Positions 1-6,423 of a stretch of 22,753 nt of DNA are shown here, piece after piece (position 1 is the first letter of the stretch; each line of letters starts with the position of its first letter). A model generated the notes under the pieces. The model was given only the letters and a program-made list of their open reading frames with translations, searched no databases and was not told the DNA's origin. This DNA comes from RGIG3135 sp964477115 (GTDB taxonomy: Bacteria; Actinomycetota; Coriobacteriia; Coriobacteriales; Eggerthellaceae). The stretch lies in assembly GCA_964477115.1 (NCBI GenBank), contig CAYZCY010000028.1, forward strand, positions 1 through 22,753, read 5' to 3'. Position numbers and translations under genes: made by a program.

Positions 1-88
1 TTACGCTCTGCCGATGATGGCAACCGGCCTGCTGCTCCCGTTCGTTCACTTCTTCGTGTTCGGCGCTCCGGTCGCCCTCAAGAAGTAA
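1..88 (+). CDS. C-terminal end of a membrane protein (partial)
   Basis: An open frame enters from the left edge and stops at TAA 86-88. The 28 visible residues are strongly hydrophobic with aromatic residues (the segment ATGLLLPFVHFFVFGAPVAL is a plausible final membrane helix) and end in two lysines, as a cytoplasmic tail would. I infer the last transmembrane segment of an integral membrane protein, perhaps a transporter. The family cannot be named from this fragment. The start and most of the gene lie outside the window. Stem-loops and a rho-independent terminator follow within 200 bases. Confidence 0.6.
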   Translation, partial: YALPMMATGLLLPFVHFFVFGAPVALKK

Positions 89-114
89 CTTACGCTTTCA
101 GCAAGGGTTCAAGA

Positions 115-221
115 CTTGGGTTAAACCCAAGCATGAACGTGATGTTGATTTAGGTTCCGCCCTCTTAGGAGGGCGGAACCAATCGCCAACCAAAGTCGTG
201 CACAGTTCTTTGGTTGGTTCC
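115..221 (+). other. Cluster of stem-loops in a 300-base non-coding stretch
   Basis: The gap between the membrane-protein stop (88) and the minus-strand gene at 389 has no convincing ORF. It holds a near-palindrome at 115-131 (CTTGGGTT, one base, AACCCAAG). A perfect 12-bp stem pairs 153-164 with 169-180 around a TTAG loop. A perfect 10-bp stem pairs 186-195 with 208-217 around a 12-base loop. The GGAACCA of the second hairpin (175-181) can also pair with TGGTTCC (215-221), so the second and third structures share sequence and could be alternatives. None of these has a U-tract. It may be a structured 3' UTR, a processed RNA or a small non-coding RNA. The function is unknown. Confidence 0.45.
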
Positions 222-262
222 CCAACGATTCTGTGTTAGATCGTGTTTACCCCAAAGAGGGA

Positions 263-293
263 GGGCTGGCAGATAAATCTGCCAGCCCTTTTC
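263..293 (+). terminator. Rho-independent terminator after the membrane-protein gene
   Basis: A perfect inverted repeat pairs GGGCTGGCAGAT (263-274) with ATCTGCCAGCCC (277-288), with two loop bases in the symmetric reading and four in practice, followed by TTTTC. GC-rich stem plus T-run on the plus strand is the standard intrinsic terminator form. It lies about 175 bases after the upstream stop, beyond the stem-loop cluster. Confidence 0.75.
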
Positions 294-341
294 TAATATT
301 GGGCTCATGAGGCTCATGGCAAAAAGCCTCAGGGCATATAA

Positions 342-363
342 AAGACCCGCCGTAGCGGGTCTT
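342..363 (-). terminator. Rho-independent terminator of the 389-979 gene
   Basis: AAGACCCGC (342-350) pairs with GCGGGTCTT (355-363) around a four-base loop. Read on the minus strand, the stem is followed by TTTTATATG, so it terminates the minus-strand gene whose stop codon lies 26 bases away. Confidence 0.75.
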
Positions 364-388
364 AGCTATTGTTGGGGATCAGGAGGCC

Positions 389-979
389 TTATACGTAGCG
401 TTCGCCGGCCATGATCTGCTCGTAGGTGAGACCCTTTTTGCCCTTGAAGAAGCGCTTCATCCTGTCGGCGCGGGTGGCATCGGGGTCTTCGATGCCTTCG
501 CTTAGGCCCTTGTATTCCTCCTTGAACATGATGGAAACGAGGGCGGCGGAAGCAATGCGAAGCAGGGCAAGGTCGCGGACCTTTACCTCAAAGCATTCGC
601 CATGGTTCTTGAAGGTGGTCTTGCGAATGCGAACCTCGTTCTTTTCGCTGCGCTCGCTGTAGAAGTCAAGGGGCGGTTTGCTCGGTGATCCTTCGATTTT
701 CCAGAGCATGCCCTTGAAGTAGTAGTCTTCGAAAATGACATAGGTGTGAAGCTCGTATTCCCAGCGCTCCATCTTCACGAAGAGCATGGACTTGCTGCCG
801 GCGTCAAGGCGAATGCTGCCGCACTCTGCGCCATGCCGATTCCAGATGTGAACCTTGTCGGATTCCTTGGTCCAGTCGCTTGTGAATCTGAAGGCCAGGT
901 CTCCGTCGCGGTACCAAGTATCAAAGTCTTCGTGCTTGGAAAGAGCGTCGACTGGAATGTAGATAGCGTTGTTCTTCAC
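389..979 (-). CDS. Uncharacterised protein, possible LURP-one/Tubby-like beta-barrel fold
   Basis: A 196-residue soluble protein without a signal peptide. The start is GTG (977-979), preceded at good spacing by AAGGGGAC. Alternating short beta-like segments end in a hydrophobic helix at about residues 137-151 (LALLRIASAALVSIM), with WKIEG at 93-97 in the middle. That order (paired strands, then xWxIEG, more strands and a C-terminal apolar helix) recalls the LURP-one-related/YxjI-type Tubby-fold family. This is inference from pattern and not an identified motif, and the family has no settled bacterial function. The last 40 residues are charged and lysine-rich. It stands alone with its own promoter and terminator, divergent from the radical SAM gene. 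Read strictly, it is a hypothetical protein. Confidence 0.75.
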   Translation of the reverse strand: MKNNAIYIPVDALSKHEDFDTWYRDGDLAFRFTSDWTKESDKVHIWNRHGAECGSIRLDAGSKSMLFVKMERWEYELHTYVIFEDYYFKGMLWKIEGSPSKPPLDFYSERSEKNEVRIRKTTFKNHGECFEVKVRDLALLRIASAALVSIMFKEEYKGLSEGIEDPDATRADRMKRFFKGKKGLTYEQIMAGERYV

Positions 980-1020
980 TTTGTCCCCTTATGTGCGCAT
1001 TGAAAATTGCGTATTGATGA

Positions 1021-1026
1021 ATTATA
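1021..1026 (-). promoter_or_regulatory. Candidate -10 element for the 389-979 gene
   Basis: Read on the minus strand, this is a perfect TATAAT preceded by GCGG, about 42 bases upstream of the GTG start. No good -35 hexamer is visible at 17 bases, so the promoter may be weak or activator-dependent. Confidence 0.45.
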
Positions 1027-1099
1027 CCGCAAGGTGAGCATAGCCTTATCATTCTGCGAAGGCTTTCTATTGATCGTCATGGGCGATAGCACGCTTCGG

Positions 1100-1105
1100 T
1101 ATAAT
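1100..1105 (+). promoter_or_regulatory. Candidate -10 element for the radical SAM gene
   Basis: A perfect TATAAT lies 51 bases before the ATG at 1157. The position of a -35 at 17 bases (1077-1082, TCATGG) matches consensus poorly. Together with the minus-strand TATAAT at 1021-1026 it makes the 979-1157 interval a divergent promoter region. Confidence 0.5.
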
Positions 1106-1156
1106 GCATTGAATGCACGCAAAGCGCGTTTTTTTCAAAGGAGTTGAGCTTTCTCC

Positions 1157-2428
1157 ATGTCCAATGCAGAATTCGTTGCGGCTTGTCAGAAGTATGCAGC
1201 TGTTGAAGATAGCTATGTTGAAGCCTTGAGACAGAAGGGCTTGAAGTTTGCCGAGCATAGCGCGGGAGAGGGGCGTATTTCTCAACTGCGCGAGGAGCTT
1301 GCCTGTCGTGGTGCGCAGTTCAAGAATGCGGGAGCTAGTATTGTGGTTGGCTGGCAGTCCAAGGCTTGCGTGGAGTGCACGGGCAGCAATGGATCCGAAA
1401 CCTTCTCCACTACCTTCAAGTGCCATCGCGATTGCTATTTCTGCTTCAACCATAACCAGGCCGACTACAACACCTTCTTCAAGGAGGGCTGCCCGTGGGA
1501 GGAGGGGCTTGAGCGTTCTGCCCGCGAAAACCAGGGCAAGCTTGCCTGCGTAGGCCTGACGGGCGGCGAGCCGCTGCTTATTCTGGATGATTCCATACGC
1601 TTCTTGGAGAAAGCCCGCGAAGCATTCCCGGGAGCCCACATGCGCATGTACACCTCGGGAGATCTTTTGACCGAGGAGGCCGCCATTCGCCTGCGTAATG
1701 CAGGGCTTGAGGAAATTCGCTTCAGTGTGAAGGACTTCGATCCTGAGGATTTGCAGGAACGCGTGCTGGCCGCTATGGAGCTTGCCTGCCGCTATATTCC
1801 CGACGTCATGGTAGAGATGCCCATCATCCCCGGCACGGGTGAGCGCATGAAATGGCTTTTCAAGCGTTTCGATGAAATAGGCATCAAGGGCATCAACATG
1901 CTGGAGTTTTGCTTCCCCTTCTGTAATTGGGAAGAGTTTGATAAGCGAGGCCTGCTCATTCGCAACCCCCCATTCCCCATCATGTATGACTACGGCTACT
2001 CGGGCGGATTGCCCATCGCCGGCAGCGAAGAGCTGATTTTGGAGCTCATGCTGTACGGCATGGATGAGGGCGTGAGTTTTGGCATGCACTATTGCTCGCT
2101 TGAGAACAAGCATCGTAGCGAAATGCGCCAGATGAACGAACGCGGCGCAAAAATCCATCCCTGCTTTGAATTCGACGGTGGAGATTTCTTCCTGAAGACC
2201 GCCAAGGTTTTCGGGGAAGACCGCGACCAGGCGGTGCGCCTGCTTCAGGCCCTTGGATGCAAGGACTTCCTGTCAAACGAAGGGGAGGGTTCGGTTTCGT
2301 TCCCGCCTCGCTACGTCAGCCAGCTTAAGGGAACCGGTACTCGTCCCGTGGCGAGCGTGTGCGTGCTCGAAAAGGACGGCAAGGGCAGCTTCCTGCGTGA
2401 AGTTGGTCTGGTCCCTTACTGGGATTAA
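1157..2428 (+). CDS. Radical SAM protein (PFL-activase-related, COG2108-like), function unknown
   Basis: A 423-residue protein with the radical SAM CX3CX2C motif at C89, C93 and C96 (CHRDCYFC), which binds the [4Fe-4S] cluster that cleaves S-adenosylmethionine. GGEPL at 136-140 is the SAM-binding strand/loop. A second pair, C71 and C74 (CVEC), just before the core motif could bind another metal or cluster. Further conserved-looking stretches include a methionine/proline segment near 220 (VEMPIIPGTG) and a C-terminal domain without known motifs. The length and the N-terminal extension before the cysteines resemble the uncharacterised radical SAM group related to pyruvate formate-lyase activating enzyme. 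That assignment is from memory. The start is ATG 1157 with AAAGGAG at 1137-1143; the 13-base spacing is long. No substrate protein or peptide gene is adjacent, so the reaction cannot be inferred. Confidence 0.85.
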   Translation: MSNAEFVAACQKYAAVEDSYVEALRQKGLKFAEHSAGEGRISQLREELACRGAQFKNAGASIVVGWQSKACVECTGSNGSETFSTTFKCHRDCYFCFNHNQADYNTFFKEGCPWEEGLERSARENQGKLACVGLTGGEPLLILDDSIRFLEKAREAFPGAHMRMYTSGDLLTEEAAIRLRNAGLEEIRFSVKDFDPEDLQERVLAAMELACRYIPDVMVEMPIIPGTGERMKWLFKRFDEIGIKGINMLEFCFPFCNWEEFDKRGLLIRNPPFPIMYDYGYSGGLPIAGSEELILELMLYGMDEGVSFGMHYCSLENKHRSEMRQMNERGAKIHPCFEFDGGDFFLKTAKVFGEDRDQAVRLLQALGCKDFLSNEGEGSVSFPPRYVSQLKGTGTRPVASVCVLEKDGKGSFLREVGLVPYWD

Positions 2429-2438
2429 GTGTTTCGTG

Positions 2439-2465
2439 AGGCGATGGCCAAATTGGTCATCGCCT
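2439..2465 (+). terminator. Possible weak terminator or spacer hairpin
   Basis: AGGCGATGGCC (2439-2449) pairs with GGTCATCGCCT (2455-2465), including one G-U pair, around the loop AAATT, shortly after the radical SAM stop. The following TGTCATATC is only mildly T-rich, so termination may be partial and the next gene may be co-transcribed. Confidence 0.4.
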
Positions 2466-2487
2466 TGTCATATCGAGAGAAGACGAG

Positions 2488-3222
2488 ATGGACTTCGCCT
2501 CCATAATTCAAACGATATTTGCCGACGGGCATACCCTGACCATTCCATCGGTGATCGATTACTTCGCGATCATGGTGGGCGTGATAACGGGTGCTCTGGT
2601 TGCGTGCGACCGAAAGCTTGACGTGGTGGGAACCACCGTTGCCGGATTGCTTACCGGCTTTGGCGGCGGCATTGTGCGCGACCTCTTGATGCAGGACCAC
2701 GGCATCTACTTCATGCAGCATGCGGATCTTGTTGTCATATGCGCTGCCATATGCCTGCTGGTGTTTTACTTCCGGGGCATCTTCACCGACCCCGATAGGC
2801 AGCTCTTCTTGCTGGACACCCTGTCGGTGGCCCTGTTTGCGCTTGCTGGCGCTAGCAAGGCCTTTGCCTGCGATCAGGGAATCATCTTGTCGGTGATGCT
2901 GGGAGCGGTGACGGCGGTTGGCGGTGGTGCCTTGCGTGACGTGTTCACGGGCGTTACCCCGGCGATTTTCAAGGCCAGCGGATTTTACGCCATTGCCGGC
3001 TTGGGCGGCTCCGTTGCCTATGTAGCCCTTGCTGCCATGGACTGCCCCGTGGTGATAGCGGGTGTGATCTGTGTGATTACAGTGCTCGCCCTGCGCTACG
3101 GTAGCGAGCATTTCGGCTGGAAGACCCGATCCGAAGCCGACTTCTCTCCGTACCTGAAAAAGGCCTTCTCGCAAGTGACGAGAAGGCCTTCGGATGAGGA
3201 GAAAGAAGAAGATAACCGCTAG
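2488..3222 (+). CDS. TRIC channel family membrane protein (UPF0126)
   Basis: A 244-residue integral membrane protein with about seven hydrophobic helices and a charged C-terminal tail (ending RRPSDEEKEEDNR). It has the internal duplication typical of UPF0126/TRIC proteins: GGGxxRD occurs twice, at 59-65 (GGGIVRD) and 145-151 (GGGALRD), 86 residues apart. Related bacterial proteins form trimeric cation (K+) channels in the inner membrane, although physiological roles in bacteria are mostly untested. The start is ATG 2488 behind a weak AGAGAAGA site. It follows the radical SAM gene by 59 bases, so partial co-transcription is possible. Its last coding bases also contain the hairpin that appears to terminate the convergent lipoprotein gene. 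Confidence 0.88.
   Translation: MDFASIIQTIFADGHTLTIPSVIDYFAIMVGVITGALVACDRKLDVVGTTVAGLLTGFGGGIVRDLLMQDHGIYFMQHADLVVICAAICLLVFYFRGIFTDPDRQLFLLDTLSVALFALAGASKAFACDQGIILSVMLGAVTAVGGGALRDVFTGVTPAIFKASGFYAIAGLGGSVAYVALAAMDCPVVIAGVICVITVLALRYGSEHFGWKTRSEADFSPYLKKAFSQVTRRPSDEEKEEDNR
3157..3190 (-). terminator. Terminator for the convergent lipoprotein gene, inside the TRIC coding sequence
   Basis: A perfect 12-bp inverted repeat pairs AAGGCCTTCTCG (3160-3171) with CGAGAAGGCCTT (3179-3190) around a seven-base loop. On the minus strand it runs into TTTTT (3157-3161), an intrinsic terminator in the right orientation for the lipoprotein gene that ends at 3258. On the plus strand no T-run follows. It encodes residues of the TRIC protein's C-terminal tail at the same time. 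Confidence 0.65.
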
Positions 3223-3257
3223 CCTAGCTTAGGCCAGGTGGGCTTACGAGGTCTTAC

Positions 3258-4364
3258 TTACGATGCCTTGGCGATCAGCGCGTTGTATTCAGCCTGGCTG
3301 AGTTCGTAGCCGTAGAAGAGTTCGTAGTACTCGGTTACCACCTGCTGCAGATCGTTGTCGTAGGCTTGCGGGTAGCAGATGCGGGGAAGCCACTGCAGGC
3401 CGAGGATCTGGTTGACGGTCGGCGGGTTGTTAAGCCAAACGTAGGGAGCGCTCGGCACCTCGTAGAAGTCACCGTTTTTCACGGCAGTGATCTGGGACCA
3501 GGTGGGATCAGCTGACACTTCGTCATAGATGCTGTTCTTGCCGAAGATAATGAATTCGGGATCCCAGAGCGAGATCTGTTCAAGGCTGACCTCGCTGCCG
3601 ATTCCGCTTCCCGTTGCGTTTTCGACGATGACCACGTTGTTGGTGCACATGTCGATGACCGTACTCTGAACGGAACCCTTGGCATAGGCGTTAAGGCCTG
3701 CGTCACCCGTGAGGTAGGCGGCGCTCACGCGCTCGCTTTCGGGGATGCTTGCCATGACGGAGGCGGTTTCCTCATAAGCTTTCGCGCAGTAGTCGGAAAG
3801 GGCCTCGCCGCGTTCGGGCATGTTGAGAAGATCGCCAAGCAAGGCGTAGGCCTCGTCATAGCTGTCGAGGGAAGTTTGGATGTAGACCACGGGAATGCCG
3901 AGTTGGTTTTGGAGATTGTCGAGGTCTTCGGCGATGTCCTTCAAGGGCTCGCCGGTGTCAATGATGACTTGGGGATCGGCTGCGGCGAGAGCCTCTTTGT
4001 TGAGGTCGCCCTTACTACCGAAAATTGCTCCGAACACAGGCAGATCGGCGTAGTTCTGACCGAGGTATTTTGCCTCATCGGCGCTCATTTCCTGGGATAG
4101 GCCTACCATGAGCTCGGGGGCGAAGGTGAGCAGAATCTGGTTGCTGGTGTGTCCCGAGGGGGCGATGCGCTCGATGTTGACGGGCACTTCCACCTCGCGC
4201 CCGAGGGAGTCCGTGAAGATTCGGGTTTCGCCTAAGGCTGCGGTGCCTGACTGGTCGCTTGCGCTATCCTGCGCGGATCCTGAGCAGCCTGTAATGGCGA
4301 AGGCGGCAAGAAGGCACATCATTGCCGCACAGGTGACGACAAGGGCCTTTCTGAAGGTGGACAT
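3258..4364 (-). CDS. ABC transporter substrate-binding lipoprotein (iron/siderophore/cobalamin type)
   Basis: A 368-residue exported lipoprotein of the periplasmic-binding-protein family that includes FepB and BtuF (PF01497 type). The chosen start is the ATG at 4362-4364, because AAAGGGGA sits at proper spacing before it and a lipoprotein signal begins at once. That signal has positive residues R5 and K6, a hydrophobic core and the lipobox I24-T25-G26-C27. An upstream in-frame ATG at 4397 would add 11 residues and spoil the signal. Typical features follow: a REVEVP strand, RIAPSG, alternating alpha/beta segments with a DPEFIIFG loop late in the protein, and a helical C-terminus. The ligand is not determinable; ferric chelates, haem or cobalamin are usual. 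No permease or ATPase gene is adjacent, so it is an orphan or partners with components elsewhere. Confidence 0.85.
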   Translation of the reverse strand: MSTFRKALVVTCAAMMCLLAAFAITGCSGSAQDSASDQSGTAALGETRIFTDSLGREVEVPVNIERIAPSGHTSNQILLTFAPELMVGLSQEMSADEAKYLGQNYADLPVFGAIFGSKGDLNKEALAAADPQVIIDTGEPLKDIAEDLDNLQNQLGIPVVYIQTSLDSYDEAYALLGDLLNMPERGEALSDYCAKAYEETASVMASIPESERVSAAYLTGDAGLNAYAKGSVQSTVIDMCTNNVVIVENATGSGIGSEVSLEQISLWDPEFIIFGKNSIYDEVSADPTWSQITAVKNGDFYEVPSAPYVWLNNPPTVNQILGLQWLPRICYPQAYDNDLQQVVTEYYELFYGYELSQAEYNALIAKAS

Positions 4365-4397
4365 AATGCATCCCCTTTCAAGAAGAGTAAACTCCAT

Positions 4398-4415
4398 TAT
4401 TCTTCGAGAAGAATA
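4398..4415 (-). promoter_or_regulatory. Dyad TATTCTT-N4-AAGAATA, candidate operator
   Basis: An inverted repeat pairs 4398-4404 with 4409-4415 around CGAG. Further AAGAATT (4432-4438) and AAGAATA (4449-4455) copies lie upstream. The dyad sits just downstream of the predicted -10 of the lipoprotein gene, where a repressor would block initiation. An iron-dependent regulator is an attractive guess, but the motif does not match the Fur or DtxR consensus. Confidence 0.45.
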
Positions 4416-4421
4416 TTAATT

Positions 4422-4450
4422 ATTGTGCGCCAAGAATTATTCGACGTCAA
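4422..4450 (-). promoter_or_regulatory. Promoter of the substrate-binding lipoprotein gene
   Basis: On the minus strand the -35 is TTGACG (4445-4450) and the -10 is CACAAT (4422-4427), separated by exactly 17 bases. Two of the AAGAAT-type repeats overlap this promoter. Confidence 0.55.
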
Positions 4451-4474
4451 GAATAAAATAAATGAACGGGGGTT

Positions 4475-4483
4475 TGCTATCAT
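4475..4483 (+). promoter_or_regulatory. Candidate extended -10 promoter for the galactose operon
   Basis: TGC-TATCAT fits an extended -10 element (TGn plus a four-of-six hexamer or better). No -35 is needed or visible. It lies 40 bases ahead of the GH2 start. AT-rich sequence with AAGAATA repeats lies immediately upstream and is shared with the divergent lipoprotein promoter. Confidence 0.35.
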
Positions 4484-4523
4484 GAGGCCCTGTACGCATC
4501 TACTACCCAAGCGATGGTGACCT

Positions 4524-6407
4524 ATGGACTTGAAGCGAGTTTTGGCAAGCGCTCCGCGTAAGCATGAGAAAGCAGAACCGCACGTCCTGATGACTCCCTG
4601 GGGCGAGGCTTTCGATCCTCATGACGTGTTGTCAGAGCATCCTCGTCCGCAGTGCGCACGTGAGAACATCCTCATGCTCAACGGCGTGTGGGAATACTGC
4701 TTCATCCCCAGCAGCGAAAAGGCCGATCAAGAGTGGCGCACGGCCGCCATCCCGACCGATTTCGCCGGCGAGATCATAGTGCCTTTTTCTCCTGAGACCA
4801 GGCTCTCAGGCATTGGCAGGCAGCTTCAGCCAAACGAGCTTCTGTGGTACCGCCGCAGGATGAGCGTCCCCGCCGTAGGCGAGGGGCAGCGCTGCATCCT
4901 TCATTTCGACGCGGTTGACTACGCCTGCGCATGCTACGTCAACGGCAAGCGTGTTGGAGAGCACGTGGGCGCTTACCTTCCCTTTTCTTTTGACGTGACC
5001 GATTACGTGCAGGTTGGGGAAGGTGAGCCTGAGGCGCAGATAGAAATTGCCCTGTGCGTGTACGATCCGAGCGATACGGGAACCCAGCTGCGTGGCAAGC
5101 AGCGCCTGGAGGGCGGCGATATTTGGTATACCGCCCAGTCGGGCATTTGGCAGCCTGCGTGGCTTGAGTATGTTCCGGAAAAGCACGTGGCCGAGCTGGA
5201 GATCACGGCTACGGCTGAGGGCTTTTTGTCGGTCATGACGCGCTTGCGTGGTTTGGGTGAGCAGCTGTGCGTGGAGCTTTTGGACGAGGCTGGCGAGGTG
5301 TTGGCCAGCGAGACCTTGGACGTGCCTGACGACGGCGAGTCCTGCACCACCCTGCGCACGGCCTTTATGAAGATCCCCGATGTGCGTCTGTGGTCGCCCG
5401 AGGATCCGTATCTGTACGGTCTTGCCATCCGCTACGGCGAAGACGCGGTGCGCAGCTATTGCGGTTTCCGCACGCTTTCCATGGAAAAGGATGAACGCGG
5501 CGTCAAGCGTTTCTGCCTTAACGGCAAGCCGGTGTTTTTGCGCGGCGTGCTCGATCAGGGTTATTGGCCTGACGGCTTGCTGACGGCTCCCTCCGATGAG
5601 GCGTTGATTTGGGATATCCAGACCATGAAGGACCTGGGCTTCAACATGCTGCGCAAGCATATCAAGGTTGAGCCCGAGCGTTGGTATTACCACTGCGACC
5701 GATTGGGCATGCTGGTGTGGCAGGATATGGTGACGGGCGGCAGCCCCTACGAGGCCTGGCATACGAGCTACAAGCCCACGCTGTTTAGGCCTTCCTGGCA
5801 TGCGTACAACGATGAGAGGCCCTCGCATTATGCGCATTTGTCAGCAGGGGATGAGGCTTATCGCGAGGAATGGCAGCAAACCTGCCTGGGCCTTATCGAC
5901 CACTTGGGCAATCATCCCAGCATCGTGACCTGGGTTTTGTTCAACGAGGCCTGGGGTCAGTTCGAGGCGCGCAAGATGACTAAGCTGGTGCGCAGCGTTG
6001 ATGCCTCGCGCCCCGTTGACTCAGTGAGCGGTTGGTATGATCAAAGCTGCGGTGACTTCCACAGCGTGCACAACTACTTCCGCGATCTTGAGGTGTACCG
6101 CGATCATGCGAAGCCCGAAGACGTGCGAGATGTGTTTAACCGCGATGGCGCGCGTGCCTTCGCCATATCCGAGTTTGGCGGCCTGGCCTTCTTGGTGCCC
6201 GGCCACAGCCTCTACGATGTGGCTTATGGCTACGCGAGCTTTGACAGCATTGAGGACTGGCGCGCGGGCGTGAAAGACCACCTCGCTCGGGTCGACGCGC
6301 TCGAGGCCCGGGGCCTGGCGGGCTATGTGTATACCCAGCTTTCCGACGTGGAGGAAGAGGTCAACGGTTTGGTGACCTATGACCGCCGCATGGTGAAGCT
6401 GTCCTAG
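4524..6407 (+). CDS. Glycoside hydrolase family 2, beta-galactosidase-like
   Basis: A 627-residue cytoplasmic enzyme (no signal peptide) with the three-part GH2 core: a jelly-roll sugar-binding domain (about 45-215), an immunoglobulin-like domain (about 218-320) and a TIM barrel (about 325-627). The acid/base glutamate is E475 in FNEAWG and the nucleophile is E550 in ISEFGG, both in standard GH2 context. It hydrolyses terminal beta-glycosides. Beta-galactosidase is inferred because galK and galT follow directly; beta-glucuronidase or another GH2 activity is possible from sequence alone. At 627 residues it lacks the C-terminal domains of LacZ and is near the minimal GH2 length. The start ATG 4524 has only a poor, close GGTGA before it, so translation may be weak or the start may differ. 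The stop is 16 bases before galK, with the galK ribosome site between. Confidence 0.85.
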   Translation: MDLKRVLASAPRKHEKAEPHVLMTPWGEAFDPHDVLSEHPRPQCARENILMLNGVWEYCFIPSSEKADQEWRTAAIPTDFAGEIIVPFSPETRLSGIGRQLQPNELLWYRRRMSVPAVGEGQRCILHFDAVDYACACYVNGKRVGEHVGAYLPFSFDVTDYVQVGEGEPEAQIEIALCVYDPSDTGTQLRGKQRLEGGDIWYTAQSGIWQPAWLEYVPEKHVAELEITATAEGFLSVMTRLRGLGEQLCVELLDEAGEVLASETLDVPDDGESCTTLRTAFMKIPDVRLWSPEDPYLYGLAIRYGEDAVRSYCGFRTLSMEKDERGVKRFCLNGKPVFLRGVLDQGYWPDGLLTAPSDEALIWDIQTMKDLGFNMLRKHIKVEPERWYYHCDRLGMLVWQDMVTGGSPYEAWHTSYKPTLFRPSWHAYNDERPSHYAHLSAGDEAYREEWQQTCLGLIDHLGNHPSIVTWVLFNEAWGQFEARKMTKLVRSVDASRPVDSVSGWYDQSCGDFHSVHNYFRDLEVYRDHAKPEDVRDVFNRDGARAFAISEFGGLAFLVPGHSLYDVAYGYASFDSIEDWRAGVKDHLARVDALEARGLAGYVYTQLSDVEEEVNGLVTYDRRMVKLS

Positions 6408-6423
6408 GGAGGGAAGGTAAGCG

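Noticed and set aside
1067..2158. A 363-codon minus-strand frame opposite the radical SAM gene
   Set aside because: It is a reverse-frame shadow of a gene with clear catalytic motifs; no recognisable domains.
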